DNA from: Rikenellaceae bacterium
Lineage (GTDB): Bacteria; Bacteroidota; Bacteroidia; Bacteroidales; Rikenellaceae
Assembly: GCA_020860245.1 (NCBI GenBank)
Contig: JAJBUQ010000033.1
Location: 1-48,868, forward strand
Direction of reading: 5' to 3'
Length of the DNA: 48,868 bases
The position numbers and the translations under genes were made by a program. The notes under the pieces were generated by a model. The model worked only from the letters and a program-made list of their open reading frames with translations, did no database searches and had not been told where the DNA came from. This document shows positions 1 through 7,515 of this stretch, piece by piece; within the stretch, counting starts at the first letter, position 1; each line of letters begins with the position of its first letter.

Positions 1-20
1 AGAGTAGGTAGCCGCCACTT
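1..20 (+). rRNA. rrf: 5S ribosomal RNA, 3' end only (partial)
   Basis: The first 20 bases match the conserved 3' end of bacterial 5S rRNA: an AGAGTAGGTAGCCGCCA-like segment, comparable to GAGAGTAGGGAACTGCCAGG at the E. coli 3' end. They are followed immediately by a strong terminator. The rest of the gene, and presumably 23S and 16S, lie to the left of the window. The call rests on motif recognition of a short segment plus the adjoining terminator. Confidence 0.8.
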
Positions 21-21
21 C

Positions 22-56
22 AACCGGCCGATTCAGAAATGAGTCGGCCGGTTTTG
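22..56 (+). terminator. Terminator of the rRNA operon
   Basis: A perfect 10-bp stem (AACCGGCCGA at 22-31, complement at 44-53) has a 12-nt loop and is followed by a short T tract. It sits directly behind the 5S end, as expected for the last gene of an rRNA operon. Confidence 0.85.
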
Positions 57-567
57 TATTACCGAATAAAGAGTAAATAATCCCGACTCTTTTGTCCATT
101 AACATCTAAATTTTTAATACTCGGTATCGATTAAACGATTATTTGGATATTATTAAATGTAGGTAAATCATTTTTGGGTACAACACAATCACCTACACAT
201 ATACGAGTCGGGAAAATACAGGAGATTATGATATATGCGGACGCTTCGATGATAGTTTTCGATTCGTACTCACGGGATACAGGATCGCCCTTTTAACAGA
301 GCACAGCGATTTTATGCCCGATCCAGCATGACCGCTACCTTATACGGTACACAAACTATTTCTCTCCCTGATTTTATGATATAATTTATTCAATAGAAGA
401 CGAACGGGCTGAGTACCAGTATTACAGCACTGGGTGTAATATATCCGATGGTAACACTATTTATTATTTTAATCATACATTAATTAAAAGGAATAATTTG
501 TAATTATTTTGCATAAATAAAATATTTTTCACAAATTGAATCGTCAAATCTTTAAAATATTAAAACT
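57..567. other. 511-bp AT-rich intergenic stretch, no gene seen
   Basis: This lies between the rRNA terminator and the disrupted lipoprotein gene. I found no ORF with a plausible start and composition, no RNA fold I recognise and no long repeat. Near-matches to the -7 motif (TAATTTG and TTATTTTG, about 40-70 bp before the lipoprotein start) may hold its promoter, but none fits the consensus fully. Confidence 0.5.
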
Positions 568-1206
568 ATGAGAAAATTTTTATTCCTAATCATTGGTGTC
601 GCTTTAATTTCATGCGGCAAAACCGAAGTACCTGAAACGGAAATCGGGGAATCAACTGCTAATCTGACTGAGTACGATCCTAATTTGGTCGAAATAGGAT
701 TTGGATATAGGGCCATAAACGGATTTGCAGGGTATTACACTACCTTTCAAGCTACTGGAGGACCAGATATGGGTAAGCGATTACGAGATGATATTACAAT
801 GTCAATTTACGCTACCTTATGGTCGGAGGACTTAAGCCATTACGTAGCCGAATTTAAAATATCGAGTTTGCCTGAAGATGCTGGTACATTCGGATATACG
901 TCCGGTACTAATTTTGATTCGATAACTCCACTTCTCACATCCACGATAGAATAGACCGATTTGATCCCTGGATTTTCTCTGGTTCCTGAAGGTAATTATA
1001 ACTTACAGTTAATAGAACTTTTGGTCAGAGCTACGGAACCGGACGGTACCGTTCAAATAGGTATCGCATCGGCACCTCCAGCCCCGTATTATCCTAATAT
1101 AAGCATATATACTAAATTAACTGGTATTTTCGTCTTCTTCCCCAGCTATGAAGTTTGGTATAAGGTATATAACAGCAAGGGCATATTATACGACGGATGG
1201 AGATAA
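568..1206 (+). pseudogene. Lipoprotein gene interrupted by an in-frame TAG
   Basis: The first 128 codons (568-954) begin with a lipoprotein signal: basic MRK, a hydrophobic stretch and the lipobox LISC with Cys16. They end in TAG at 952-954. The same reading frame then stays open for 84 more codons to a TAA at 1204-1206, with similar composition and aromatic-rich beta-type sequence. The parsimonious reading is one protein of about 212 residues broken by a single amber codon. TAG is a normal terminator here: dnaK and the acyltransferase gene both end in TAG, so routine readthrough is unlikely. I do not recognise a family. The mature product would be an exported lipid-anchored protein. Alternatives are a sequencing error at 952-954 or a genuinely shorter 128-residue protein. 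Confidence 0.65.
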
Positions 1207-1519
1207 TTTAATTTAAAATAAAATTATTTAAATCCGTGAAAGATTTATTACTATGCGGAACGGCTGCGATGATGCAATAGAAGAAGCGGAAATAAAAGTC
1301 TGCACTTACTCTTTTCTCTTTGTTATCGGGCTGAAATGTAATATGGTAGTCATTTAAATAAAAATAAGCCGATTTATTCGGCTTATTTTTATTTGTTTTA
1401 TTAGTTCACGTTTTATTCGGGAAGAGATAAGTGAAGGTTTATATGGTTGCTCTTATGAAAAAAAGTAGTTTATAAGCCAATATTTTTCTGTTATTACTAT
1501 AATACTACTCTATTAATTC
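1207..1519. other. 313-bp intergenic stretch with one terminator
   Basis: The stretch separates the disrupted lipoprotein (+) from the convergent oxidoreductase operon (-). The only clear element is the hairpin at 1361-1389. A 34-codon ATG ORF at 1253-1357 exists but has no supporting signal. Confidence 0.6.
1361..1389. terminator. Bidirectional terminator between convergent units
   Basis: A perfect 12-bp stem (AAAATAAGCCGA at 1361-1372, complement at 1378-1389) has a 5-nt loop. A-rich and T-rich flanks on both sides let it act in either direction, ending the lipoprotein transcript (+) and the oxidoreductase operon (-). Confidence 0.8.
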
Positions 1520-2056
1520 CTATCGAACCAATTCCATCCCTCGTAATATTGCTTCCTGATTCGCCGGAATCGTCTTGTGCAGTCGCTCTAGAAGGGACTT
1601 CTCCAATCCTTTGAATGCACTCTCCGTTCCGACCACCGGATTCACTTTGAGCAATCCTCCCAGAACGATCATGTTGAATACCCTCGGATTGCCTATCTTT
1701 GCCGACTCCTCAGTCGCCGGAATCTTGTATATCGTTATATCCGTTCGTGTAGGTGGGTTCGATATTCCGTTCGGATCGTACATCAGGATACCCCCCAGCT
1801 TAACACTCCCCTCGAATTTGTCGAGCGACTGTTGGTTCAGTGTAACTACCATGTCGTAATCCTGAACGATAGGCGAACTGATCCTTGTGTCGCTCAGTAT
1901 GATCGTCACGTTCGCAGTCCCTCCGCGCATTTCAGGTCCGTATGAAGGCATCCAGGTTACCTCCAGTCCCTGCATAACTCCGGAATATGCGAGAATCTTG
2001 CCCATCGAGAGAACTCCCTGGCCTCCGAATCCTGCTATGATTATCTCCTGTTTCAT
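1520..2056 (-). CDS. 2-oxoacid:ferredoxin oxidoreductase, gamma subunit
   Basis: This 178-residue protein matches the gamma subunit (POR_C family) of four-subunit 2-oxoacid:ferredoxin oxidoreductases. It opens with the glycine-rich IIAGFGGQGV segment, followed by the SYGPEMRGG motif at about residues 38-46 that is typical of the family. It is the last gene of a four-gene operon, starting 2 nt after the beta subunit stop. The complex oxidatively decarboxylates a 2-oxoacid with CoA and reduces ferredoxin in the cytoplasm. The neighbouring 360-residue alpha subunit is of the size usually annotated VorB, so branched-chain 2-oxoacids are the likely substrates, but sequence reading alone cannot exclude 2-oxoglutarate. 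Confidence 0.9.
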   Translation of the reverse strand: MKQEIIIAGFGGQGVLSMGKILAYSGVMQGLEVTWMPSYGPEMRGGTANVTIILSDTRISSPIVQDYDMVVTLNQQSLDKFEGSVKLGGILMYDPNGISNPPTRTDITIYKIPATEESAKIGNPRVFNMIVLGGLLKVNPVVGTESAFKGLEKSLLERLHKTIPANQEAILRGMELVR

Positions 2057-2058
2057 AA

Positions 2059-2823
2059 TTAAATATCTTTAATATCCCCCAACGGATAAACCGGAAACAT
2101 ATTCTCTTCCATCCATTTGTTCGAAGCCGCAGGCGACATTTTCCATCCCGAATTGCACGTTGCAACAAACTCTATAAACGATGTGCCCTTGCCGGCCATA
2201 GATTTATCGAAACACTTCCGCAGCGCCCTTTTAGCCTTGCGGACATTCGCCGGACTATTCACAGCCTGCCGTGTCACGTATGACACGCCGTCGAGCAGCG
2301 CCACCATATTCGACACCTTAAACGGATAACCGTGCAGATCTGCCTGCCGTCCCTCCGGACTTGTAGCCGTTCTCATACCCATTATTGTCGTAGGAGCCAT
2401 TTGTCCTCCTGTCATCCCGTAAATCGCGTTATTCACGAAAATTATCGTGATATTCTCGCCCCTGTTGCACGCGTGGATAGTCTCTCCCGTTCCTATTGCC
2501 GCGAGATCCCCGTCACCTTGATACGTGAATACCATCTTCTCAGGCATCAGCCTCTTAAGAGCCGTGGCTACCGCCGCCCCGCGCCCGTGCGCAGACTGCA
2601 CCCAGTCGGTATCGATGAAGTTATATGCGAAAACCGAACACCCAACCGGAGAAACCCCGATCGTGCTCTCCTGTATTCCCATCTCTTCTATTACCTCCGC
2701 GATAATATTATGTATTGTTCCATGGCTGCATCCCGGACAGTAGTGCATTGTCTCATCCGTTAGCACCGTAGATTTTTTATAAACCAGATTCTCCGGTTTT
2801 ATTTCGACTTTAAGGTCAGACAT
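2059..2823 (-). CDS. 2-oxoacid:ferredoxin oxidoreductase, beta (TPP-binding) subunit
   Basis: This is a 254-residue thiamine-diphosphate-binding subunit. It has the CPGCSHG motif near residue 29 and the GDGDLAAIG...NN cofactor signature at about residues 100-130 (GDG start, VNN end), which holds Mg-TPP. The cofactor-bound hydroxyalkyl intermediate is passed to iron-sulfur centres and CoA. It lies between the alpha and gamma genes with 6-nt and 2-nt gaps, implying translational coupling. Length and gene order match the short VOR/KGOR-like type found in many Bacteroidetes. Confidence 0.92.
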   Translation of the reverse strand: MSDLKVEIKPENLVYKKSTVLTDETMHYCPGCSHGTIHNIIAEVIEEMGIQESTIGVSPVGCSVFAYNFIDTDWVQSAHGRGAAVATALKRLMPEKMVFTYQGDGDLAAIGTGETIHACNRGENITIIFVNNAIYGMTGGQMAPTTIMGMRTATSPEGRQADLHGYPFKVSNMVALLDGVSYVTRQAVNSPANVRKAKRALRKCFDKSMAGKGTSFIEFVATCNSGWKMSPAASNKWMEENMFPVYPLGDIKDI

Positions 2824-2829
2824 AATTCC

Positions 2830-3912
2830 TTAATTAAGTGAAAAAAACGATTTAAGAGAGTCGTAAACCTCCGAAGGGGAGTGAACCATACCGCCCATTC
2901 TTCCGAAGTGATGTACAGGAACACGGCACTTGGAGGCCATTCTGATATCGTAAATCAGCTGCCCTGCGCTCATCTCCACGGACAGAAATCCTTTGACATA
3001 TTTCGAGAGCTTCTCCAACGGTTCGTTAGGGAAGGGGAACAATGTTATAGGGCGCAGTAGGCCCACCTTGTGCCCGTTCTCGCGCGCTATCTCCACCGTC
3101 TTCTCACATATCCTTGCCGAAGATCCGTAGGCAACGAGCACATATTCCGCATCGTCGCACCGAATCGCCTCGTAACGTACCTCATTCTTCTCTATCTCCC
3201 TGTATTTAGCCTGTAATTTATGGTTAAAACTCTCCTGCGCCAGCGGATCCAGTTCCACCGAAGTCACTACGTTCCGAGTTCTGTTCTTCTTGCCCGTAAC
3301 CGCCCAGCTGCCGTTCATTTTTATTATCTCCTCCTCGGTCCAGCGGGGAGTGAAGGGCTTGAGAACGACCTTCTCCATCATCTGTCCGATAACGCCGTCC
3401 GCCAATATAAGTGATGGTGTGCGGTATTTGAATGCGAGGTCGAAAGCCAGCTCTACGAAGTCGTTCATCTCCTGTACCGATGCCGGAGCGAGCACTATCA
3501 TATTGAAATCCCCGTGCCCTCCGCCTTTGACCGACATGAAGTAGTCGGACTGCGCTCCCTGTATGGTTCCGAGCCCAGGTCCTCCCCGCGATACATTAAT
3601 TATAACGCATGGCAGTTCCGCTCCGGCAAGATAGCTGAGCCCCTCGCTCATAAGGCTGATTCCCGGACTCGAAGAAGATGTCATAACTTTTTTCCCTGCC
3701 GCAGCGCCACCGTACAGCATGTTTATCGCCGCGGTCTCACTCTCTGCCTGTAATACGATCATTCCGGTCTCCTCCCATGGTTTGCGTTCCATGAGGGTCT
3801 CCAGAACCTCCGACTGCGGAGTTATAGGGTATCCGAAATATCCGTCGCATCCGCATCTTATCGCCGCTTCTGCCAATACTTCGTTACCTTTCATCAATCT
3901 TACCTCTTCCAT
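2830..3912 (-). CDS. vorB: 2-oxoacid:ferredoxin oxidoreductase, alpha subunit (VorB-like)
   Basis: This 360-residue alpha subunit has the pyrimidine-binding domain in the N-terminal half (GYFGYPITPQSE near residue 25, SSSSPGISLMSEG near residue 80) and a transketolase-C-like domain at the C-terminus (VAYGSSARI, then GLLRPITLFPFP). The GGPGLGTIQGAQSDYF segment at about residues 110-125 is diagnostic of the family. Stand-alone alpha subunits of this size in a ferredoxin-alpha-beta-gamma order are usually annotated as 2-oxoisovalerate (VOR) type. Products would be isobutyryl-, isovaleryl- or 2-methylbutyryl-CoA from Val, Leu and Ile breakdown, which links to the butyrate kinase gene about 20 kb away. 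Substrate assignment is inferred. Confidence 0.88.
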   Translation of the reverse strand: MEEVRLMKGNEVLAEAAIRCGCDGYFGYPITPQSEVLETLMERKPWEETGMIVLQAESETAAINMLYGGAAAGKKVMTSSSSPGISLMSEGLSYLAGAELPCVIINVSRGGPGLGTIQGAQSDYFMSVKGGGHGDFNMIVLAPASVQEMNDFVELAFDLAFKYRTPSLILADGVIGQMMEKVVLKPFTPRWTEEEIIKMNGSWAVTGKKNRTRNVVTSVELDPLAQESFNHKLQAKYREIEKNEVRYEAIRCDDAEYVLVAYGSSARICEKTVEIARENGHKVGLLRPITLFPFPNEPLEKLSKYVKGFLSVEMSAGQLIYDIRMASKCRVPVHHFGRMGGMVHSPSEVYDSLKSFFSLN

Positions 3913-3915
3913 AGC

Positions 3916-4152
3916 TTAGATTTTATCTTCGAACTTCTGCCTGTAAACAGTGATGCAGCTATCCGGACATACAAGCGCGCAATTCGCACAACCCGTGCAT
4001 TTGTCCGGAAATTCCATATATGCGTAATTATATCCCTTGGAATTTACCTCCCTGTTCAAAGCAATGACGCTGCAAGGACAAGCCGCGATACAGACTCCGC
4101 ATCCCTTACACCGCTCTGTGTCCACAATGATCGTCCCTTTAATTTTAGCCAT
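3916..4152 (-). CDS. Ferredoxin-like delta subunit, two 4Fe-4S clusters
   Basis: This 78-residue protein has two cysteine clusters of the CxxCxxCxxxC type: CKGCGVCIAACP near residue 15 and CTGCANCALVCP near residue 52. It is the first gene of the oxidoreductase operon and would carry electrons from the TPP site to free ferredoxin. It lies 3 nt from the alpha gene. A -7-like element sits about 85 bp upstream at 4236-4243. Confidence 0.93.
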   Translation of the reverse strand: MAKIKGTIIVDTERCKGCGVCIAACPCSVIALNREVNSKGYNYAYMEFPDKCTGCANCALVCPDSCITVYRQKFEDKI

Positions 4153-4235
4153 TATAGTCCAAAAAATTTTATATAATTAAAATTGGTGAAAATTGTCACG
4201 ATAAATGATTTTAAAATTTTTCTTTATGGAGTGTC

Positions 4236-4243
4236 CAAACTTA
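4236..4243 (-). promoter_or_regulatory. Candidate -7 promoter element of the oxidoreductase operon
   Basis: Read on the minus strand this is TAAGTTTG, a full match to the Bacteroidetes -7 consensus TAnnTTTG. It would give a 5' leader of about 75-80 nt before the ferredoxin start at 4152. A TTG that could be a -33 box lies 23 nt away, longer than the usual 19-21 nt, so the call is tentative. Confidence 0.45.
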
Positions 4244-4331
4244 TTGAATAAAAGACTCTGTCGGTGCAATTTCCTGATAATCATATATAATGCAATTTTT
4301 GTTGTGTGAATAATATTTGAGGTCCAGAAAA

Positions 4332-4359
4332 AAAAAGAGACCTTAAAAAGGCCTCTTTG
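4332..4359 (-). terminator. Terminator of the small helical-protein gene
   Basis: On the minus strand an AAAGAG/CTCTTT stem continues, after one mismatch, into AAGG/CCTT around a short loop. A run of about nine T residues follows. It lies 17 nt after the stop of the 4376-4657 gene. Confidence 0.7.
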
Positions 4360-4375
4360 ATCTATTATTGTGATT

Positions 4376-4657
4376 TTATTTGCAAGTCTCGCTCAACCTC
4401 TCGAACAGTCCGTCTATACCTGTCAGAAGATCGTTTCTTATTGCCGCGTAATGTTTCTTCACAAGACTGCGGTTATTCTTCTCCTCCGGTTTGATTCTCG
4501 AAAAGAGCAGATTCCGGAGTTCGACCGCATCTTCGATTATTTTAATCACTTCGTTTCTGTTCCTCTCCGGATTAAAATAGAGACAACTGTATGAATTAGC
4601 GATTACTTCACCCGCAAGATAGTCTATATCTTTTTTTAAATTTCTTCTGCTTGCCAT
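4376..4657 (-). CDS. Small helical protein of unknown function
   Basis: This is a 93-residue cytoplasmic protein with no signal peptide, rich in Lys, Arg, Glu and Leu. The pattern suggests three or four amphipathic helices: residues 7-20, 31-50, 63-75 and 80-92. I do not recognise a named domain, although small proteins of this kind look conserved in Bacteroidetes. It is a single-gene unit with its own terminator, divergent from the phosphatase gene and following no obvious partner. Coding looks genuine because of the clean ATG, codon use like its neighbours, and the matched terminator. Confidence 0.7.
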   Translation of the reverse strand: MASRRNLKKDIDYLAGEVIANSYSCLYFNPERNRNEVIKIIEDAVELRNLLFSRIKPEEKNNRSLVKKHYAAIRNDLLTGIDGLFERLSETCK

Positions 4658-4745
4658 AATATAAATAGTATTTTCAACAAATATCGTTAAACAATTTCAA
4701 AATAACAAATATGATATAAGACACTTTATAATGCCCGATCTTTAT

Positions 4746-4753
4746 TATATTTG
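4746..4753 (+). promoter_or_regulatory. -7 promoter element of the phosphatase-acyltransferase-GT2 operon
   Basis: TATATTTG is a perfect TAnnTTTG match lying 18 bp before the ATG at 4772. The predicted transcript start, about 7 nt downstream, leaves a leader of roughly 12 nt. It rules out the in-frame TTG at 4751 as start, because that codon lies inside the promoter element. Confidence 0.65.
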
Positions 4754-4771
4754 CTTACTAATTCGTACATC

Positions 4772-5560
4772 ATGGACTATAAAAAAATTTGTGAGGAGGT
4801 TTGCCGTGTGGCTAAAGAGGCAGGGGGATTCATTGCGGATCAGCGCAAAATCTTCAGCAGGGATAAAATAGAACATAAGGGAACTCACGATATGGTATCC
4901 TATGTGGATAAGGAGGCTGAAAAGATTACGGTGGCAGGACTTCGAAAACTTCTTCCCGAAGCCGGATTCATTACGGAGGAGGGCACTGTCGAAAATTCTT
5001 CGGATAAAAAATATACATGGATAATTGATCCGCTCGACGGAACGACTAATTTTATTCATGGTCTGCCACCCTACTGCGTAAGCATTGCCCTTGCGGAAGG
5101 CGATAAAATAGTGGTAGGGGTCGTATATGAAATAACCATTAAGGAGTGCTTCTACGCATGGAAAGATTCCGACGCCTATCTGAACGGACAGATTATAAAA
5201 GTTTCGGAAATTAACACTCTGGACGAATCCTTGATCGCCGTAGGGCTCGCACACGCTTCCCAGCATAAAATAAATAATCTTCTCAAGGAGATGGATTATT
5301 TCCTGCGGAACACCAACGGGGTCCGCAGGCTCGGTTCCGCTGCCGCAGACCTTGCTTATGTTGCTGCCGGACGATTCGATGCGTTCTATCAATGCAACCT
5401 CTCTCCGTGGGACGTTGCCGCCGGAACATTTATCTGCGAGAGGGCAGGGGGGTGCGTAACGGATTATAACGGTGGAACCGATTTTATTTTCGGACGGCGG
5501 CTGATAGCCTCAAACGGACGCGTACATAACGAATTATCTGAAAATATCGTACTGGAATAA
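4772..5560 (+). CDS. Inositol monophosphatase family protein
   Basis: This is a 262-residue metal-dependent sugar-phosphatase fold enzyme. It shows the family signatures in order: a GxxxE-type TEEGT segment near residue 70, WIIDPLDGTTNFIHG near residue 83 (the aspartates bind Mg2+), and PWDVAAGTFICERAGG near residue 213 (the third metal-site Asp). Possible substrates are myo-inositol 1-phosphate, 3'-phosphoadenosine phosphate or another small phosphate; motifs do not separate these. The ATG at 4772 is preferred to the upstream TTG because of the promoter. Its stop overlaps the next ATG by one base, indicating an operon with the acyltransferase. Confidence 0.93.
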   Translation: MDYKKICEEVCRVAKEAGGFIADQRKIFSRDKIEHKGTHDMVSYVDKEAEKITVAGLRKLLPEAGFITEEGTVENSSDKKYTWIIDPLDGTTNFIHGLPPYCVSIALAEGDKIVVGVVYEITIKECFYAWKDSDAYLNGQIIKVSEINTLDESLIAVGLAHASQHKINNLLKEMDYFLRNTNGVRRLGSAAADLAYVAAGRFDAFYQCNLSPWDVAAGTFICERAGGCVTDYNGGTDFIFGRRLIASNGRVHNELSENIVLE

Positions 5561-6462
5561 TGAACTTCGGACAGAAGGTAGCGTATTATCTGCTTATCGG
5601 TACTTGTAAGGCGATAGGTTGGCTGCCGTATCATGTTCTTTATTATTTTTTTCTTGAGATTATATATTTTATCGTTTACAAACTCTTCCGATATAGGGTT
5701 GCCGTGGTAAGAAAGAATCTCAGAAATTCATGCCCCGAAAAAAGGGATTGCGACCTCCGGATTATCGAAAGAAAATTTTACCGCCATCTTGCCGAACTGT
5801 TTATCGATATTCCGGTAATATGCGCCCTTAGCTGTGAAAAATTGAAAAAACGTTATGTGTTTATTGATAACGATAACTTCCAGAAAAAAGTTGAAGGCGT
5901 TACATGGATTAGTGCGATGGCGCATTACGGATCATGGGAGTACACTATAAATTATAAATTATATACGGATCATGAGGTGGATGCTGTTTATAAACCGCTT
6001 CACAGTCCTGTTTTTGAAGAGTTCTACAAATATCTCCGGTCGCGCTGCGGGGCTGTACCCGTCGCCATGGACGATATTCCGAAGGTTGTAATAAACAATC
6101 GCAAACTCGGAGCTATACCGATTGTAATAGCTCTTATTTCAGACCAGACGCCTCCCGAACACGCCATCCATCACTGGTTTAATTTCTTCGGACAGAAGAC
6201 CGCATTTCACATGGGCATGGAGAAGATCGCCCTTAAATTTAAAATTCCGGTGTATTTCAGCAGAGTAAAAAAAATCAGGCGCGGATATTATTCATGCGAG
6301 TTTATTCCGTTATACAACGGAACTGAAAACCTTGAGGAATTCGAACTTACTCAGCGATATGCAATAATGCTTGAAAATATGATCCGTACCGCTCCGGAAT
6401 TGTGGCTGTGGTCCCACAAAAGATGGAAGCACCAACCGAGAGAGGGAGTAAAATATCGTTAG
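5560..6462 (+). CDS. Lysophospholipid/lipid A acyltransferase family protein (LpxL-like)
   Basis: This is a 300-residue member of the LABLAT acyltransferase family. It has an N-terminal hydrophobic anchor (residues 18-42) and an HX4E catalytic motif, HYGSWE, with His122 and Glu127. SDQTPPE near residue 195 and the C-terminal WLWSHKRWK are typical of the family. Such enzymes transfer secondary acyl chains to Kdo-lipid A at the inner face of the inner membrane. It overlaps the upstream phosphatase gene by 1 nt and abuts the downstream glycosyltransferase, so an envelope-biosynthesis operon is likely. The exact acceptor and chain specificity cannot be read from sequence. Confidence 0.88.
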   Translation: MNFGQKVAYYLLIGTCKAIGWLPYHVLYYFFLEIIYFIVYKLFRYRVAVVRKNLRNSCPEKRDCDLRIIERKFYRHLAELFIDIPVICALSCEKLKKRYVFIDNDNFQKKVEGVTWISAMAHYGSWEYTINYKLYTDHEVDAVYKPLHSPVFEEFYKYLRSRCGAVPVAMDDIPKVVINNRKLGAIPIVIALISDQTPPEHAIHHWFNFFGQKTAFHMGMEKIALKFKIPVYFSRVKKIRRGYYSCEFIPLYNGTENLEEFELTQRYAIMLENMIRTAPELWLWSHKRWKHQPREGVKYR

Positions 6463-7485
6463 ATGAAGAATACATCTGTAATCATACTAAACTGGAACGG
6501 AAGAGAATACCTTGAAAAATTCCTTCCCGCTCTTATTGCGTGTACCTCCTCTGAAGTGGAGATTGTCGTTGCGGATAACGGATCTGAGGATGATTCCGTC
6601 GATTATTTAAAAATTAACTTCCCACAGGTTCGGATTATCCTTCTTGATAAAAATTACGGATTTGCGGAAGGATATAATCGTACTCTCCTTAAAATCGACA
6701 GAAAATATTCAGTTCTTCTGAATTCCGATGTAGAAGTAACCGAAAGATGGCTGGAGCCATTAATCGATCTTCTCGATTCGGACAAGAATATATCTGCCGT
6801 TATGCCGAAGATCAGGGCATATTACGATAGAGACAAGTTCGAATATGCAGGGGCATGCGGAGGATATATAGATAGATTCGGTTATCCATTCTGCCGAGGC
6901 AGAATTCTCGATACCATAGAAGCGGACAACGGACAGTATGATGACCGGACAGAAATATTCTGGGCTACCGGTGCCTGCATGGTTGTAAGAACGGAACATT
7001 TTAAATCGGCAGGAGGGTTCGATGCCTCCTTCTTCGCTCATCAGGAAGAGATAGATCTATGCTGGAGGTGGAAACTAATGGGACACAAAATTTTTGTGGA
7101 GCCAGGTTCCGTCGTTTACCATGTCGGAGGAGGCACGCTGTCTGCCGATAGTCCGCGGAAATTATACCTGAATTACCGCAACAATCTTGCTATGATGTAT
7201 AAAAATCTTCCTCAGAACAAGTTGTTTGCAGCCATTTTTACCCGGATGCTGCTCGACGGATTATCTGCTTTGATTTACATTTTACAGGGTAAACTACGGA
7301 ACTTCACCGCAGTCCTTCAAGCGCACCGTGATTTTTACCGTATGAAACCCGAACTGAGAATTAAAAGAGAGCGTATTCATTCGGATAATATCTCATATTC
7401 TTCGCAGATTTACGATAGACTTATAATCTGGGATTATTATTCCGGACATAAAACATTCTCCTCGCTAACCGGGAAATTCAAATAA
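6463..7485 (+). CDS. Glycosyltransferase family 2 protein
   Basis: This 340-residue GT-A fold enzyme opens with SVIILNWNGREYLEK. The nucleotide-binding Asp is in VADNGS (about residue 40) and the DxD-equivalent is LNSDVEV (about residue 88). ATGACMVVR and HQEEIDLCWR follow at about 170-205, a layout typical of rhamnosyl- and related transferases making cell-surface glycans. A C-terminal hydrophobic stretch (about 245-270) may associate with the membrane. Its ATG follows the acyltransferase TAG with no gap, so the two are translationally coupled. Donor and acceptor sugars are unknown. Confidence 0.9.
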   Translation: MKNTSVIILNWNGREYLEKFLPALIACTSSEVEIVVADNGSEDDSVDYLKINFPQVRIILLDKNYGFAEGYNRTLLKIDRKYSVLLNSDVEVTERWLEPLIDLLDSDKNISAVMPKIRAYYDRDKFEYAGACGGYIDRFGYPFCRGRILDTIEADNGQYDDRTEIFWATGACMVVRTEHFKSAGGFDASFFAHQEEIDLCWRWKLMGHKIFVEPGSVVYHVGGGTLSADSPRKLYLNYRNNLAMMYKNLPQNKLFAAIFTRMLLDGLSALIYILQGKLRNFTAVLQAHRDFYRMKPELRIKRERIHSDNISYSSQIYDRLIIWDYYSGHKTFSSLTGKFK

Positions 7486-7507
7486 AAAAAGGTGCCTTCA
7501 CAGCACC
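7484..7507 (-). terminator. Terminator of glnN
   Basis: On the minus strand a GGTGC/GCACC stem with a 7-nt loop is followed by seven T residues. It begins 9 nt after the glnN stop. The A tract on the other side may also let it end the converging GT2 transcript. Confidence 0.7.
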
Positions 7508-7515
7508 CTCGATCA

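Noticed and set aside
1253-1357. 34-codon ATG ORF downstream of the disrupted lipoprotein
   Set aside because: Chance length, no promoter or start signal, atypical composition; more likely untranslated 3' sequence.
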